This document shows, in pieces, positions 34,585-43,498 of a DNA stretch of 64,000 bases. The notes below the pieces were generated by a model. The model was not told the origin of the DNA. It did no database searches and saw only the letters and a list, made by a program, of their open reading frames with translations. A program made the position numbers and the translations under genes. Numbering within the stretch: the first letter of the stretch is position 1; each line of letters starts with the position of its first letter. The DNA comes from JAGWBD01 sp965220615. Its GTDB lineage: Bacteria > Chloroflexota > Anaerolineae > Aggregatilineales > Phototrophicaceae. The stretch is taken from assembly GCA_965220615.1 (NCBI GenBank), contig CBDCQL010000002.1, positions 1,178,001 through 1,242,000 on the forward strand, read 5' to 3'.

Positions 34585-35793
34585 ATGGCGATGACGGGCT
34601 CCACCGCAGCTGGCAAGCGCGCAAGCACGGCGCGCCAGATCAGGATCGGACTGGCCTTTTTCTCTTTCGCTGCGGGAGGGATCACCGGAGGCGCCATCGG
34701 CGTCGCCTGGCTTGCCATCCGCGACACCTGGAATCTGCCGACTGCCAACCTCGGTATTCTGCTGCTGGCCATGACCAGCGGTTTTCTGTCCGGTTCTTTC
34801 GTCAGCGGATACTTCGTCACCCGCCTCGGTATGGGCAATACGCTTTTTGCCTGCAGCGCCGCGACGACGCTGGGTTTGCTAGGTTTCGCTTTGGCTCCTG
34901 GCTGGGTACCGCTGATCGTCATTGTGGCCCTTTCCGGCACGGGCAAGGGCATCTTCGGCGCCAGCATGAACCTGTACTTTGCCAACCACTTCAACGCGCG
35001 CCTGATGAACTGGTTGCACGCCTGCTTCGCGATTGGCGCAACGCTGGGCCCCTTCGCCGTTCAACTGACCTCGTCGGCCGGCTACGACTGGCGCAGCACC
35101 TGGTTTGTGCTGGCCCTGGTACAGGTGATCGTGAGCGCGGCATTTTATGCCACCAGAACCGGCTGGCACACGACCAGCAGGGCGAATGCCTCCGCGGATC
35201 CGGGGTCGCCGACCATGCGCGAAACCCTGCGCAACCCGACCGTGTTGCTTGCCATGCTGCTCTTGTTCATCTTCACGGGCATAGAATCTTCCGCAGGTAA
35301 CTGGAGTTTCACACTCTTCAGCGAATTTCGCGCCATCGAAAGAGACACTGCCGCTACCTGGCTGAGCCTGTACTGGGCCAGTTTTGCCCTGGGACGAATA
35401 TTGTATGGCTTTGTGGCGAACCGGCTGCAGGCCGAATCCAGCGTTCGCATTCTATTCCTGCTGGTCCTGTTGGGCGGGCTCATGTTTACCCTGCGCGACT
35501 CAATGATCGTCAGTGTGGCCGGCCTTATGCTGGTTGGCCTGGCTCAGGCTCCCGTCACACCCCTGTTCTACTCCATGACTCCCGGGCGCCTGGGTGAGAG
35601 GCACGCCACCAACGCCATCGGCTTTCAAATGAGCGCGACCGGCCTGGGCTTCTCCGTTTTGCCCGCCCTGCTCGGCGCCGTCGCCGACGTCAGCAGCTAC
35701 GAGATTCTGGGCCCCTTCCTCGCTCTCTCCGCGTTGCTGAGCCTGTTGCTCTTCAATCGCATTGCCCGCGGCGAAAGACTGCAGCCTGCCTGA
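34585..35793 (+). CDS. MFS transporter, second of a tandem pair
   Basis: This 402-residue paralogue of the preceding gene matches it along its length: AWLAIRDTWNLP for AWPAIRDTWSLP, VSGYFVTRLGMGN for VSGRVITRLGLGN, LYFANHFNARLMNWLHACF for LHFANHFSARMMNWLHAFF. ATG 34585 is chosen over the longer frame from 34408, because the protein then begins just before the first helix, as in its paralogue. The 270-bp gap before it (34315-34584) contains no ORF I would defend and may hold a separate promoter. Solute unknown. Confidence 0.85.
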   Translation: MAMTGSTAAGKRASTARQIRIGLAFFSFAAGGITGGAIGVAWLAIRDTWNLPTANLGILLLAMTSGFLSGSFVSGYFVTRLGMGNTLFACSAATTLGLLGFALAPGWVPLIVIVALSGTGKGIFGASMNLYFANHFNARLMNWLHACFAIGATLGPFAVQLTSSAGYDWRSTWFVLALVQVIVSAAFYATRTGWHTTSRANASADPGSPTMRETLRNPTVLLAMLLLFIFTGIESSAGNWSFTLFSEFRAIERDTAATWLSLYWASFALGRILYGFVANRLQAESSVRILFLLVLLGGLMFTLRDSMIVSVAGLMLVGLAQAPVTPLFYSMTPGRLGERHATNAIGFQMSATGLGFSVLPALLGAVADVSSYEILGPFLALSALLSLLLFNRIARGERLQPA

Positions 35794-35815
35794 CTGCGGC
35801 GCTGCTATACTTCCC

Positions 35816-35821
35816 GCAGTT
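35816..35821 (+). promoter_or_regulatory. possible -10 element (TATACT) for ppgK
   Basis: TATACT lies 22 bases before the ATG at 35844 and downstream of the MFS stop. No convincing -35 was found. Confidence 0.3.
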
Positions 35822-35843
35822 TTGGTGACATTCAGGACAGGGC

Positions 35844-36590
35844 ATGAACGTTGTTCTTGGAATCGATATCGGTGGATCAGGCATGAAGGGCGCACCCGTC
35901 GATACTGACCGCGGAATGCTGCTGACTGAAAGATTGCGCATCGACACACCGCAACCATCAACACCGGAAGCAGTCATTGAAACCGTATGCGCAATGCTTG
36001 CGCACTTTGACTGGCGCGGACCGGTCGGCTGCACGATTCCCGCCATTGTGAAAGCCGGAGTGACCCGCAGCGCCGCCAACATCGACGATGGCTGGGTCGA
36101 TTACCCGGCGGAAGAGGCGCTGCACGCCCGAACCGGCTGCCCCTTGCTGGTCTCCAACGACGCCGATGCCGCCGGCATTGCCGAAATGACCTTTGGCGCG
36201 GGCAAGGATCATCAGGGACTGGTCCTCATCCTGACGCTGGGCACCGGTATCGGCAGCTCCCTGTTTTATCGGGGCGTGCTGGTCCCCAATAGCGAACTGG
36301 GGCACGTGGAAATCAGGGGCCGCGAGGCGGAGAAATGGACGGCCAGTGTGGTACGCAAGCACAAGAAGCTCAAATGGAAACAGTGGGGTTCCAGACTGGA
36401 CTACTACCTTGCCCACCTTGAGTTTCTGTTTTCGCCAGATCTGATCATTCTGGGCGGTGGCGTAAGCCGCCGATTCGATCGCTTCAGCCCTTACCTGACT
36501 TTGGAGACCGAAGTGGTCCCGGCCGCCCTTCGCAACGACGCCGGCATGATTGGCGCGGCGCTGGCCGCGCGCTCCCTGGTCGGCGACTAG
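35844..36590 (+). CDS. ppgK: polyphosphate glucokinase (ROK family)
   Basis: PpgK phosphorylates glucose using inorganic polyphosphate, often also ATP. The 248-residue protein has the phosphate-binding start GIDIGGSGMKGAPVD, which is diagnostic for this group, then CTIPAIVKAGV, the catalytic Asp in VSNDADAAGIAEM, LTLGTGIGSSLF and the ELGHVEIRGREAE segment, which lacks the zinc-binding Cys cluster of regulatory ROK proteins. FSPDLIILGGGVSRR closes the fold. The ribosome-binding site is GGACAGGG. It is tail-to-tail with the lysyl-tRNA synthetase gene, overlapping it by 4 nt. Confidence 0.93.
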   Translation: MNVVLGIDIGGSGMKGAPVDTDRGMLLTERLRIDTPQPSTPEAVIETVCAMLAHFDWRGPVGCTIPAIVKAGVTRSAANIDDGWVDYPAEEALHARTGCPLLVSNDADAAGIAEMTFGAGKDHQGLVLILTLGTGIGSSLFYRGVLVPNSELGHVEIRGREAEKWTASVVRKHKKLKWKQWGSRLDYYLAHLEFLFSPDLIILGGGVSRRFDRFSPYLTLETEVVPAALRNDAGMIGAALAARSLVGD

Positions 36591-38158
36591 TCCAGCGCGG
36601 CCGCCGCTTCTTGCAGGCGGGAGAGCACAAAAGAAGGCTCCAGGGCCGCGAGAAACTCTCCGGCGCGCGGCCCGCTGCTGCGCCCCAGGAAGATGCGGTA
36701 AAGCGCACGAAACGCGAAACCCGCGCCACCCTGCTCCCGTCTGGCCTGGTCCATGATCGCGGCGTGAATGCTCTCACCATCCGCCGGCTGCGCCTGCTCG
36801 TACCAGCGCGCGAATGAAGTCAGGAACTGTCGCTGTGCGGCGTCCAGTGACTCGACATCCGATGGCAGACACGCCTGGACCTCAAAGCGGGCCTTTGCCG
36901 GCGCGAAGCGTTCCAGCCAGATGCGCGCGTAGTCTATCCTTGACAGAAGTTCGTCGCGTTCTGCCGGGAGCAATGGCGCGCCCTTGTGTCGCGAGAAATA
37001 CGACTCCGCGTCGACGCCGGGGATCTGAGAAATCGTCACCACGTGGGAAAAACGCGGTCGATAGACGCTCATCGCATCAGGTTCATGCAGCACCTGGGCC
37101 AGTTCAAACTGACGGCGCTGCCAGCCTTCTGCGCTGCCGTCGCGATAGCGCTCCGCGGCGACGTCGAAATCATCGAAGAGGCGCGGAATGGCATTGTCGC
37201 CCAGGTTGAAGTTGATCGCGGTTCGCGGACGCGTGCGCACCTGCAGCCAGCGCAATTGTTGCGCAGGCAAGGCCTCGGTGGCCTCCCGCGCGCTGAGCCC
37301 AATCCCCCTGGATGAGCTCATCTTGCCCCCCTCCAGCAGCAGGAATTCATAGGGCAGGTCGGCCGGCGGTTCAGAGCCGAAAACCCGGCGAGAAATTGCG
37401 TCCGCCACGTCGCGCGAGCCACCGGCAATGGAATGATCGCTGCCGGCGCCTTCAAAGTTGACGCCGAGCACCTGCCAGCGGGCCGCCCACTCAAGCTTCC
37501 ATGGCAGTTTGCCCGCGCCATCCCAGGGCGCAACGGCGCCTTCATGGCCGCAGCCGGAAGCATAATTCATCGCATTCGGCTGACAGCGGTAATGCACCCG
37601 TTCGCTATCAAAGCGGTGCACGAGCGTCATCGCAATGCGCCCGCAGTTCTCGCACACGGGACTGAAGGGTATCCAGCCTTCTTCGCGGCCGGACTGACTG
37701 ACTTCCAGGTAGATGGCGCGCAATTCGTCGGCCGCCTCGATCAAGGTGCGAATGACGCCATTCATGCGACCCGAGCGATACAGTTCGCTCATATGATAGG
37801 GCTCGGGCGAGATGCCCAGCCTGTGCTGCGCATCCACAAATTCATCGTAGAAATAGCGTGCATAGCTGCGCGGGCTGCCGTCTGGTGACGGCACCTCGCA
37901 CAGAGGCTTGCCCAGCCAGGGCCGATAAGTCTCCTGCGACAGACCCGGCGGCACGGCGTCCAGGGCATCCATGTCATCATTGCCGTAGAGGAAGCGTGCT
38001 CGCCGCCCCGCGTCCAGCGCGCTGCGATACAGCAGGTCGTGGATGACCGGGCCGCGCAGCGAGCCGACATGCGCGCTTCCCGAGTAGGTCTTGGAATCGT
38101 TGAAGACAAACTCCTCTTGCGGGAGTCTGGCGATCATCTCGTCAGCCCAGTATTGCAA
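36587..38158 (-). CDS. lysK: class I lysyl-tRNA synthetase
   Basis: This is the Rossmann-fold (class I) LysRS, usual in archaea and found in only some bacteria, which charges tRNA-Lys. The 523-residue protein has a HIGH-type motif, SAHVGSLRGPVIHD, and the KMSKS-type GGKMSSSRGIGLS. A Cys-containing insert (VCENCGRIAM and later ASGCGHEG) may bind zinc. TTG 38158 is the likely start: GGAGG lies 5 nt upstream and the product then begins (M)QYWADEMIARL, matching the typical 'MHWAD' opening. The longer frame to 38314 overlaps the permease. No class II LysRS is visible in this window. Confidence 0.9.
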   Translation of the reverse strand: MQYWADEMIARLPQEEFVFNDSKTYSGSAHVGSLRGPVIHDLLYRSALDAGRRARFLYGNDDMDALDAVPPGLSQETYRPWLGKPLCEVPSPDGSPRSYARYFYDEFVDAQHRLGISPEPYHMSELYRSGRMNGVIRTLIEAADELRAIYLEVSQSGREEGWIPFSPVCENCGRIAMTLVHRFDSERVHYRCQPNAMNYASGCGHEGAVAPWDGAGKLPWKLEWAARWQVLGVNFEGAGSDHSIAGGSRDVADAISRRVFGSEPPADLPYEFLLLEGGKMSSSRGIGLSAREATEALPAQQLRWLQVRTRPRTAINFNLGDNAIPRLFDDFDVAAERYRDGSAEGWQRRQFELAQVLHEPDAMSVYRPRFSHVVTISQIPGVDAESYFSRHKGAPLLPAERDELLSRIDYARIWLERFAPAKARFEVQACLPSDVESLDAAQRQFLTSFARWYEQAQPADGESIHAAIMDQARREQGGAGFAFRALYRIFLGRSSGPRAGEFLAALEPSFVLSRLQEAAAALD

Positions 38159-38202
38159 GCCTGCCTCCAGGATTTCCCTGCATGTCGCCGGCGTTTCTGG
38201 CC

Positions 38203-39270
38203 CTACTTCATGCCCGTCGTGGCGATGCCGGTCGTGATAAAGCGTTGCAGAAAGGCGAACACCACCGTTATGGGCAGCAGGGTCAGGACCGTCATGGCCA
38301 ATACGTAGTGCCACTGGATCTTGAGCTCACCGGCGAAGGAATGCAGGCCCACCTGCAGGGTGAAGACATCGCTGCGACTGAGCACAATTAGCGGCCAGAG
38401 AAAGTCATTCCAGCGCCACATCACCGAAAAGATCGCCAGCACGGCCAGGGCCGGCCGGGCCAACGGCAACACGATTTGCCAGTAGATGCGCCACTCGCTG
38501 GCGCCATCGATGCGGGCGGAATCGAGCAATTCGTCCGGGATGGTCAGCATGTACTGCCGCAGCAGGAAGACGCCGGTTGGCGTGGCGGCGCCGGGAATGA
38601 TGACGCCCCACAGGTTGTTGTAGAGGTCCAGCGAAGTAATCACGAGGAACACCGGCACCAGAATCACCGAGATTGGGATCATCAGGGTGGCGATGAAGAG
38701 CACGAAGATGCCGTCCCGCCCGCGAAACTCGTACTTGCTGAGGGCGAAACCGGCCATGCTGTTAATCAACAGCGTGATCAGGGTTGCCACCACAGTCACG
38801 GTCACGCTGTTGCGCAGGTAGGTGAGAAAGTTAAAGCGGCCGAGCGGGTCGATGTAGTTCTCCAGGGCGAGGCGTACGGAGCGCACCGGTTCCCGCTGCC
38901 GGATGTTGACCCTGACGATCTCCTCCGGCGAGTCGGGGTCCACCATCTGCGCCTCTATCCCCACGCGGCGCACCTGGGCCAACTGACGTACGCTGCCGTC
39001 CTCCAGCGTGACGTCGTAGAGCGGCAGGGGATCGTCATGGCCTTCCACATGGACCGTGTCCTGCTGGAAGGGAAAGAACTGTGGCGGAAACTCGATCAGG
39101 GCCGCCTGGGTCTTGAAGGAGGACATGAGCACCCAGATCACCGGGCCAAACATGACGACCGTACCAAAGAGCAACCAGAGGTAGGACAGCAGGTCCGTGG
39201 GATGCAGGCTGCTGCGCCCGCGCGTACGGGTGAAGATGTTCCCGGAAGTCTGTAGCGTCTCTGCGCCCAT
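38203..39270 (-). CDS. carbohydrate ABC transporter permease (MalG/UgpE type) with extended periplasmic loop
   Basis: The 355-residue inner-membrane protein has six helices and the EAA loop in LLDSARIDGASEWRIYWQIVLPL. Between helix 1 (LLFGTVVMFGPVIWVL) and the ALENYIDPLGRFNF segment there is an insertion of about 75 residues, rich in Asp, Glu and Val, compared with the usual MalG form. It ends 44 nt before the lysK start. ATG 39270 is chosen over ATG 39291, both in frame. It works with the MalF-like permease and SBP upstream. No ATPase gene lies nearby, so a shared MsmK/UgpC-type ATPase is presumed. Confidence 0.9.
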   Translation of the reverse strand: MGAETLQTSGNIFTRTRGRSSLHPTDLLSYLWLLFGTVVMFGPVIWVLMSSFKTQAALIEFPPQFFPFQQDTVHVEGHDDPLPLYDVTLEDGSVRQLAQVRRVGIEAQMVDPDSPEEIVRVNIRQREPVRSVRLALENYIDPLGRFNFLTYLRNSVTVTVVATLITLLINSMAGFALSKYEFRGRDGIFVLFIATLMIPISVILVPVFLVITSLDLYNNLWGVIIPGAATPTGVFLLRQYMLTIPDELLDSARIDGASEWRIYWQIVLPLARPALAVLAIFSVMWRWNDFLWPLIVLSRSDVFTLQVGLHSFAGELKIQWHYVLAMTVLTLLPITVVFAFLQRFITTGIATTGMK

Positions 39271-39277
39271 GGTTCGC

Positions 39278-40324
39278 TCAGCTGGCCTCATTGCTGCGTG
39301 CCGCGCGCAACTGCAACAAGGTCAGCACCAGCAAGGTCGTGCCCAGAAGCACGGACGCCGCCGCTGCCAGACCGTAGCGCTTGATCGTGTTTGAGAATCC
39401 GACCGTATAGATGTATTGCACGATGAAGTGAGTCGTGGTCCCGGGCCCGCCCCCGGTCAGGGCATACACCTGGTCGAAGACCTGAACGGCGCGAATCAGG
39501 GAGAGCACCAGCACGACAAACATGGTCGGCATGAGCAGGGGCAGGGTGATGAAGCGAAAGCTCTGCCAACGGCCGGTGCCATCGATCTGGCCGGCCTCGT
39601 AGAGTTCGGCGGGTATGGCCTGCAGTCCGGCCAGCAGGATCAGGGTATAGAAACCCATCAGCGCCCAGATGCTGATGACAATCACCCACAGCATGGCCCA
39701 GTCCGCATTGACCAGGAACTGGACGCGGTCGCCGCCCAGGGCGATGAGCAAAGAATTCAACACGCCGTCGCGCTGCAGGATCCACTTCCAGATCAGGGCC
39801 ACGACGACCGGCGACAGCAGCACGGGGTAGAAGAAAACGCTGCGAAAGAAGCCCCGGGCGCGGATCTTGCCGTTCAGCACCAGGGCAGTCACCAGCGAGA
39901 CCAGCACCATGCCGCTGACCTGAACGACGACGAAAAAGATGGTGTTGAACACGCCCCGCCAGAACAGGTCCTCGTTGCAACTGTTGGGCTCAAACACGTT
40001 TTCGCAGTCGAACAGGAATTCGTAATTGCCGAAACCCACGAAATTGCGGTCCTGAGGGTAAATCTCCGTGCCGGAGGTGAAAGAAATATAGAAATTCAGC
40101 AGCATCGGGAAGAGCACAAAGACGCCAAAGATCAGCAGGTTGGGCAGGACGAAGAAATATCCGATGCGCTCCATGCCCAGCCAGCGTTCGATGGGCCGGA
40201 CGAGGACTTCGAGAGTATTCATGAAACCGGCGAACAAGGCAGCAAGACCCGCTTCCAGCGCTGCCGACAGTCTTGCCAGCGGCCCCTGGCCTTCGTTTTG
40301 TAAATTGCCGTCGATTGGCGTCAT
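39278..40324 (-). CDS. carbohydrate ABC transporter permease (MalF/UgpA type)
   Basis: The 348-residue protein has an N-terminal cytoplasmic segment of about 55 residues, then six helices. The permease EAA loop appears as PAELYEAGQIDGTGRWQSFRFITLPLL, with the preceding MGFYTLILLAGLQAI helix and the later ALTGGGPGTTTHFIVQYIY typical of sugar permeases. The first periplasmic loop contains two Cys residues (FDCENVFEPNSCNED) that may form a disulfide. It pairs with the MalG-type permease just downstream and is separated from the binding-protein gene by a terminator-like hairpin. Confidence 0.92.
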   Translation of the reverse strand: MTPIDGNLQNEGQGPLARLSAALEAGLAALFAGFMNTLEVLVRPIERWLGMERIGYFFVLPNLLIFGVFVLFPMLLNFYISFTSGTEIYPQDRNFVGFGNYEFLFDCENVFEPNSCNEDLFWRGVFNTIFFVVVQVSGMVLVSLVTALVLNGKIRARGFFRSVFFYPVLLSPVVVALIWKWILQRDGVLNSLLIALGGDRVQFLVNADWAMLWVIVISIWALMGFYTLILLAGLQAIPAELYEAGQIDGTGRWQSFRFITLPLLMPTMFVVLVLSLIRAVQVFDQVYALTGGGPGTTTHFIVQYIYTVGFSNTIKRYGLAAAASVLLGTTLLVLTLLQLRAARSNEAS

Positions 40325-40349
40325 TGTGAATTCAGAAATTTGCAGCCAT

Positions 40350-40392
40350 TACAAAAGATACCGCTTCCGCCCTCCCGAGCGAAAGCGGTATC
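40350..40392 (-). terminator. intercistronic stem-loop with T-tract between SBP and permease genes
   Basis: A 13-base stem is formed by 40357-40369 and 40380-40392. The one mismatch on the plus strand becomes a G-U pair in the minus-strand RNA. On that strand the stem is followed by TTTTGT. It could partly terminate transcription, giving more binding protein than permease. Confidence 0.7.
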
Positions 40393-40423
40393 GGTCGGCC
40401 TTGCGGCCAGGGTGAGGCGACAA

Positions 40424-41722
40424 CTAGCCGTCCATCAGTTCGGCCAGCTGCTCGTCGATGTCTTCCTGAATGCGCTCGATGGCTTCATCCAGCGTCAACT
40501 CGCCCACGATCGCCTGGGTCAGACGATCGCGCGAAGCGTCAAAGACGATGCGGCTGTTGGGATAGGCCTGCAAGTCGAAGGCCGTTTGTTCCAGCGTGCC
40601 CACCTGGGCCGTAAAGGTCACCAGCGCGTTCATCGCCAGGTCGAGGTCAGTCTCAAAGTCCACGCCAGTGGTTGCGAGACCCTTGTGGGCCGGGATGAAG
40701 AGTGTGCGCGCGGAGAACTCGCCGAGGATTTCCTCACTGGCGAGGTATTCCATGACCCGCGTCACTTCTTCAGGATGTTCGGTGTCGCCGATGGCGACCA
40801 GCGCAGCGCCACCTGGCATGCCGGTGCAGCCACCGGCGCCGCAGGGGTTCGGAACGACTTCCCAGTCAAAGGCGTCGCCAATCTGGTCTGTGAACTGTCC
40901 GACCTGCCAGCTGCCAGACATGTAGAAAACGACCTGGCTGTTGCCGAATTCCTCGTTGGCGCCGGCGTAGCCGGTGTTGGCGGCCCAGATTTCCAGCGGC
41001 ATGGTGCCGTCCAGGTGCCAGTTGACAAAGAGTTCGGCCATGGCGCGGAAGCCTTCGTCACCGGCTACGACTGGATGACCTTCGTCATCAAAGTATTGCG
41101 CGCCCATGCTGATGGCCGGGCCGGCAAAGCGGTGACCGCTGCGGTCCATGGCCATCGGGAAGGGAATGTCCAGCGCGTCAGCCACTTCGTTGGCCGCCGC
41201 TGCCCATTCTTCCCAGCTCACCTGGTCACTGGCATCGCTGGGCACCGCGACGCCCGCCTGTTCAAAGAGGGTGCGGTTGATGATGGGGCCGGTGATGGTC
41301 AACTGGGTCGGGAAACCGTGGATGCCCATCGTGTCGCCAGCCAGCCTCAGCCAGCCCAGAGTCCCGCCAAAGCTGTCTTCCCAGTAGGCCTGATCACTCA
41401 GCCAGGGCGACATGTCCAGATAAAAGTTGGCCAGACCACCCAGATTGGTGACACGGGCCATGTCCGGGCCTTCGCCCGCTTCCAGCTGCACGGGAAGAGC
41501 TTCCAGGATACCCGCCTGATAGGGGACGTTGTCCATCACCACGCGGATGTCGCTGTTTTCCATTTCGAAACGGTCCAGCAGGTCACGCATGACTTCGTCT
41601 TCGTTGCCATCCGTGTACCAGGTCATGCGCAACTCCACCACGTCCTGTGCCATACCCGGCAGGGTCAGCACGAGTACGAGGGTGGCCAGAACCGCTACCA
41701 TTGCAATTTGACGCATTCTCAT
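40424..41722 (-). CDS. carbohydrate ABC transporter substrate-binding protein
   Basis: The 432-residue protein has an N-terminal signal peptide (IAMVAVLATLVLVLTLPGMA) without a lipobox Cys. The mature part is a cluster B solute-binding protein: VELRMTWYTDGNEDEVMRDLLDRFE, EAGEGPDMARVTNLGGLANFYLDMSP, and YMSGSWQVGQF. It would deliver a sugar or glycerophosphodiester-like solute to the downstream permeases. The start is ATG 41722 or 41716, both after GGAG. It is the first gene of the operon. The exact ligand is unknown. Confidence 0.9.
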   Translation of the reverse strand: MRMRQIAMVAVLATLVLVLTLPGMAQDVVELRMTWYTDGNEDEVMRDLLDRFEMENSDIRVVMDNVPYQAGILEALPVQLEAGEGPDMARVTNLGGLANFYLDMSPWLSDQAYWEDSFGGTLGWLRLAGDTMGIHGFPTQLTITGPIINRTLFEQAGVAVPSDASDQVSWEEWAAAANEVADALDIPFPMAMDRSGHRFAGPAISMGAQYFDDEGHPVVAGDEGFRAMAELFVNWHLDGTMPLEIWAANTGYAGANEEFGNSQVVFYMSGSWQVGQFTDQIGDAFDWEVVPNPCGAGGCTGMPGGAALVAIGDTEHPEEVTRVMEYLASEEILGEFSARTLFIPAHKGLATTGVDFETDLDLAMNALVTFTAQVGTLEQTAFDLQAYPNSRIVFDASRDRLTQAIVGELTLDEAIERIQEDIDEQLAELMDG

Positions 41723-41874
41723 TTCTCCGTTCGCTATCGGAAACTGCCACGGCCGTGGGCCGGGCGAGCGAAATTTATCACAGGCCAGGCAGCGATTCCA
41801 TGCTCATTTGCCGGCCGGGCCCACAGGGGACTCGCGGCAAGGGCCTGGCGAAAGGAGCCCTGCCCGGTCCTGGC

Positions 41875-43485
41875 TCAGAAGGCGGCTACCAAACCGTCGG
41901 CGCGGGGTTCGCTGCCACCCTGCAACACGCCACTTTCCGGGTCTCGCAGGATGATTTGGCCCCGCCCGAAGACGCGTCTGCCCCAACCCGACACCGGTCG
42001 AACGCGGTGGCCCTTTTCCGCCAGGGCAGCCATGGTACGGACAGGAATGCCTTCTTCCAGCAGGAGTTCACCGTTCGGCTGACCATCGGCAACCATCCAG
42101 CGCGGCCGGTTGAGCGCCTCCTGCGGGTCGAGCCCGTCATCCAGCATGGCGCTGACGACCTGAAAGTGTCCCTGGGGCTGCATATATCCGCCCATCACGC
42201 CAAAGCAACCGTGAAACTCGCCATCACGTAGCAACATGCCAGGGATGATGGTGTGGTAGGGGCGTTTTCCCGGCGCCAGTTCGTTGGGGTGGCCGGCTTC
42301 CAGGCTGAACCCTGAGCCGCGGTTGTGCAACCAGACGCCCGTGCCACGCGCCACAATCCCCGAACCGAAACCCATGAACAGACTCTTGATGAAAGAGCAG
42401 GCGTTGCCCTCGCCATCCACTGCGCAGAGGTAGATGGTATCCGACGCGCCCGGTGGCTGACCCGGCGCTTGCGGCGGCAAGGTGCGTTGCGCATTGATCA
42501 AATTGGCGCGACTCGCCGCATATTCCCGGCCCAGCAGAAAGTCCGTCGGGACAGGGCTGAAGGCCGGGTCGGCGATGTGCCAACGCGCGTCGGCCCAGGC
42601 CAGGCGCATGCACTCGACCATCAGATGCATGCGTTCGGGGTTATCCCAGGCAAGGGTCTTGAGATCGAAGTGCGAGGCGATGTTGAGCGCCAGCAACGCC
42701 GTCAGGCCCTGTCCGTTAGGCGGGCACTCGACGACTGTCGTGCCGCGATAGTCGCTGGAAATCGGCGCGTCGAAGGTCGTGCGATGGGCCTTCAGGTCTT
42801 CAACGGTCAGTACCCCGCCCTGCTCCTGCACGGTACCGGCGATCGCCTCAGCCACCGGACCTTCGTAGAAGGCCTGCGGCCCGCCTTCAGCAATGCCGCG
42901 CAGGGTTTGCGCCAGTTCCTCAAGTACGATGACCTGCCCGGGGGCCGGCGCCCTGCCGCCCGGCAAGTAGTCACCGGCATGGGGAGCCTGGCGCAGCAGA
43001 TCGGCCTGGCCCGCCCAACCCACGCCGAACACGGGCGCCAGCGGAAAGCCGTTCCCGGCATAATGAATGGCGTCGACAAGCACCTCTGCCAGAGACATGC
43101 TGCCGTGCCGCTCAAGCAGGTCCGCCCAACCCTGCACCGCGCCGGGCACCGTGACCGCGTGGGCATGGCGCGCCGGCATTGCCCGCCATCCCTGTTGACG
43201 AAGGTCTTCGGCGTGGAGGGCAGCCGGCGCCCTGCCACTACCATTGAGCGCCGACACTTGACCGCTGGCGGCATCGAAGTGCAGTGCAAAGCAGTCGCCC
43301 CCAATGCCGCAGGCGGCGGGTTCGGTCACGTTCATGACCGCCGACATGGCGACGGCGGCATCCGCAGCACGCCCATCCTGGCGCAAAATGTTCAGGCCGG
43401 CCTGGGCGGCGAGCGGGTTGCTGGCGGCTGCCATGCCGCGCCGGGCCAGTACCGCCGATCGGCGTGAGTTGAATTGCATGCTCAT
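41875..43485 (-). CDS. ggt: gamma-glutamyltransferase family protein (Ntn hydrolase)
   Basis: The 536-residue proenzyme is expected to cleave itself before the nucleophilic Thr in SDTIYLCAVDGEGNACSF, giving large and small subunits. Other family marks are GRAADAAVAMSAVMNVTEPAACGIGGD near residue 50, VPGAVQGW, RGTGVWLHNRGSGF (small subunit) and FGVMGGYMQPQGH. The DTIYL form resembles the YwrD-like group rather than E. coli Ggt. There is no signal peptide, so it probably acts in the cytoplasm on glutathione or another gamma-glutamyl compound. It follows the M24 gene with a 13-nt gap, and the two are likely cotranscribed. Confidence 0.9.
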   Translation of the reverse strand: MSMQFNSRRSAVLARRGMAAASNPLAAQAGLNILRQDGRAADAAVAMSAVMNVTEPAACGIGGDCFALHFDAASGQVSALNGSGRAPAALHAEDLRQQGWRAMPARHAHAVTVPGAVQGWADLLERHGSMSLAEVLVDAIHYAGNGFPLAPVFGVGWAGQADLLRQAPHAGDYLPGGRAPAPGQVIVLEELAQTLRGIAEGGPQAFYEGPVAEAIAGTVQEQGGVLTVEDLKAHRTTFDAPISSDYRGTTVVECPPNGQGLTALLALNIASHFDLKTLAWDNPERMHLMVECMRLAWADARWHIADPAFSPVPTDFLLGREYAASRANLINAQRTLPPQAPGQPPGASDTIYLCAVDGEGNACSFIKSLFMGFGSGIVARGTGVWLHNRGSGFSLEAGHPNELAPGKRPYHTIIPGMLLRDGEFHGCFGVMGGYMQPQGHFQVVSAMLDDGLDPQEALNRPRWMVADGQPNGELLLEEGIPVRTMAALAEKGHRVRPVSGWGRRVFGRGQIILRDPESGVLQGGSEPRADGLVAAF

Positions 43486-43498
43486 GGCTGTTCTCGTA

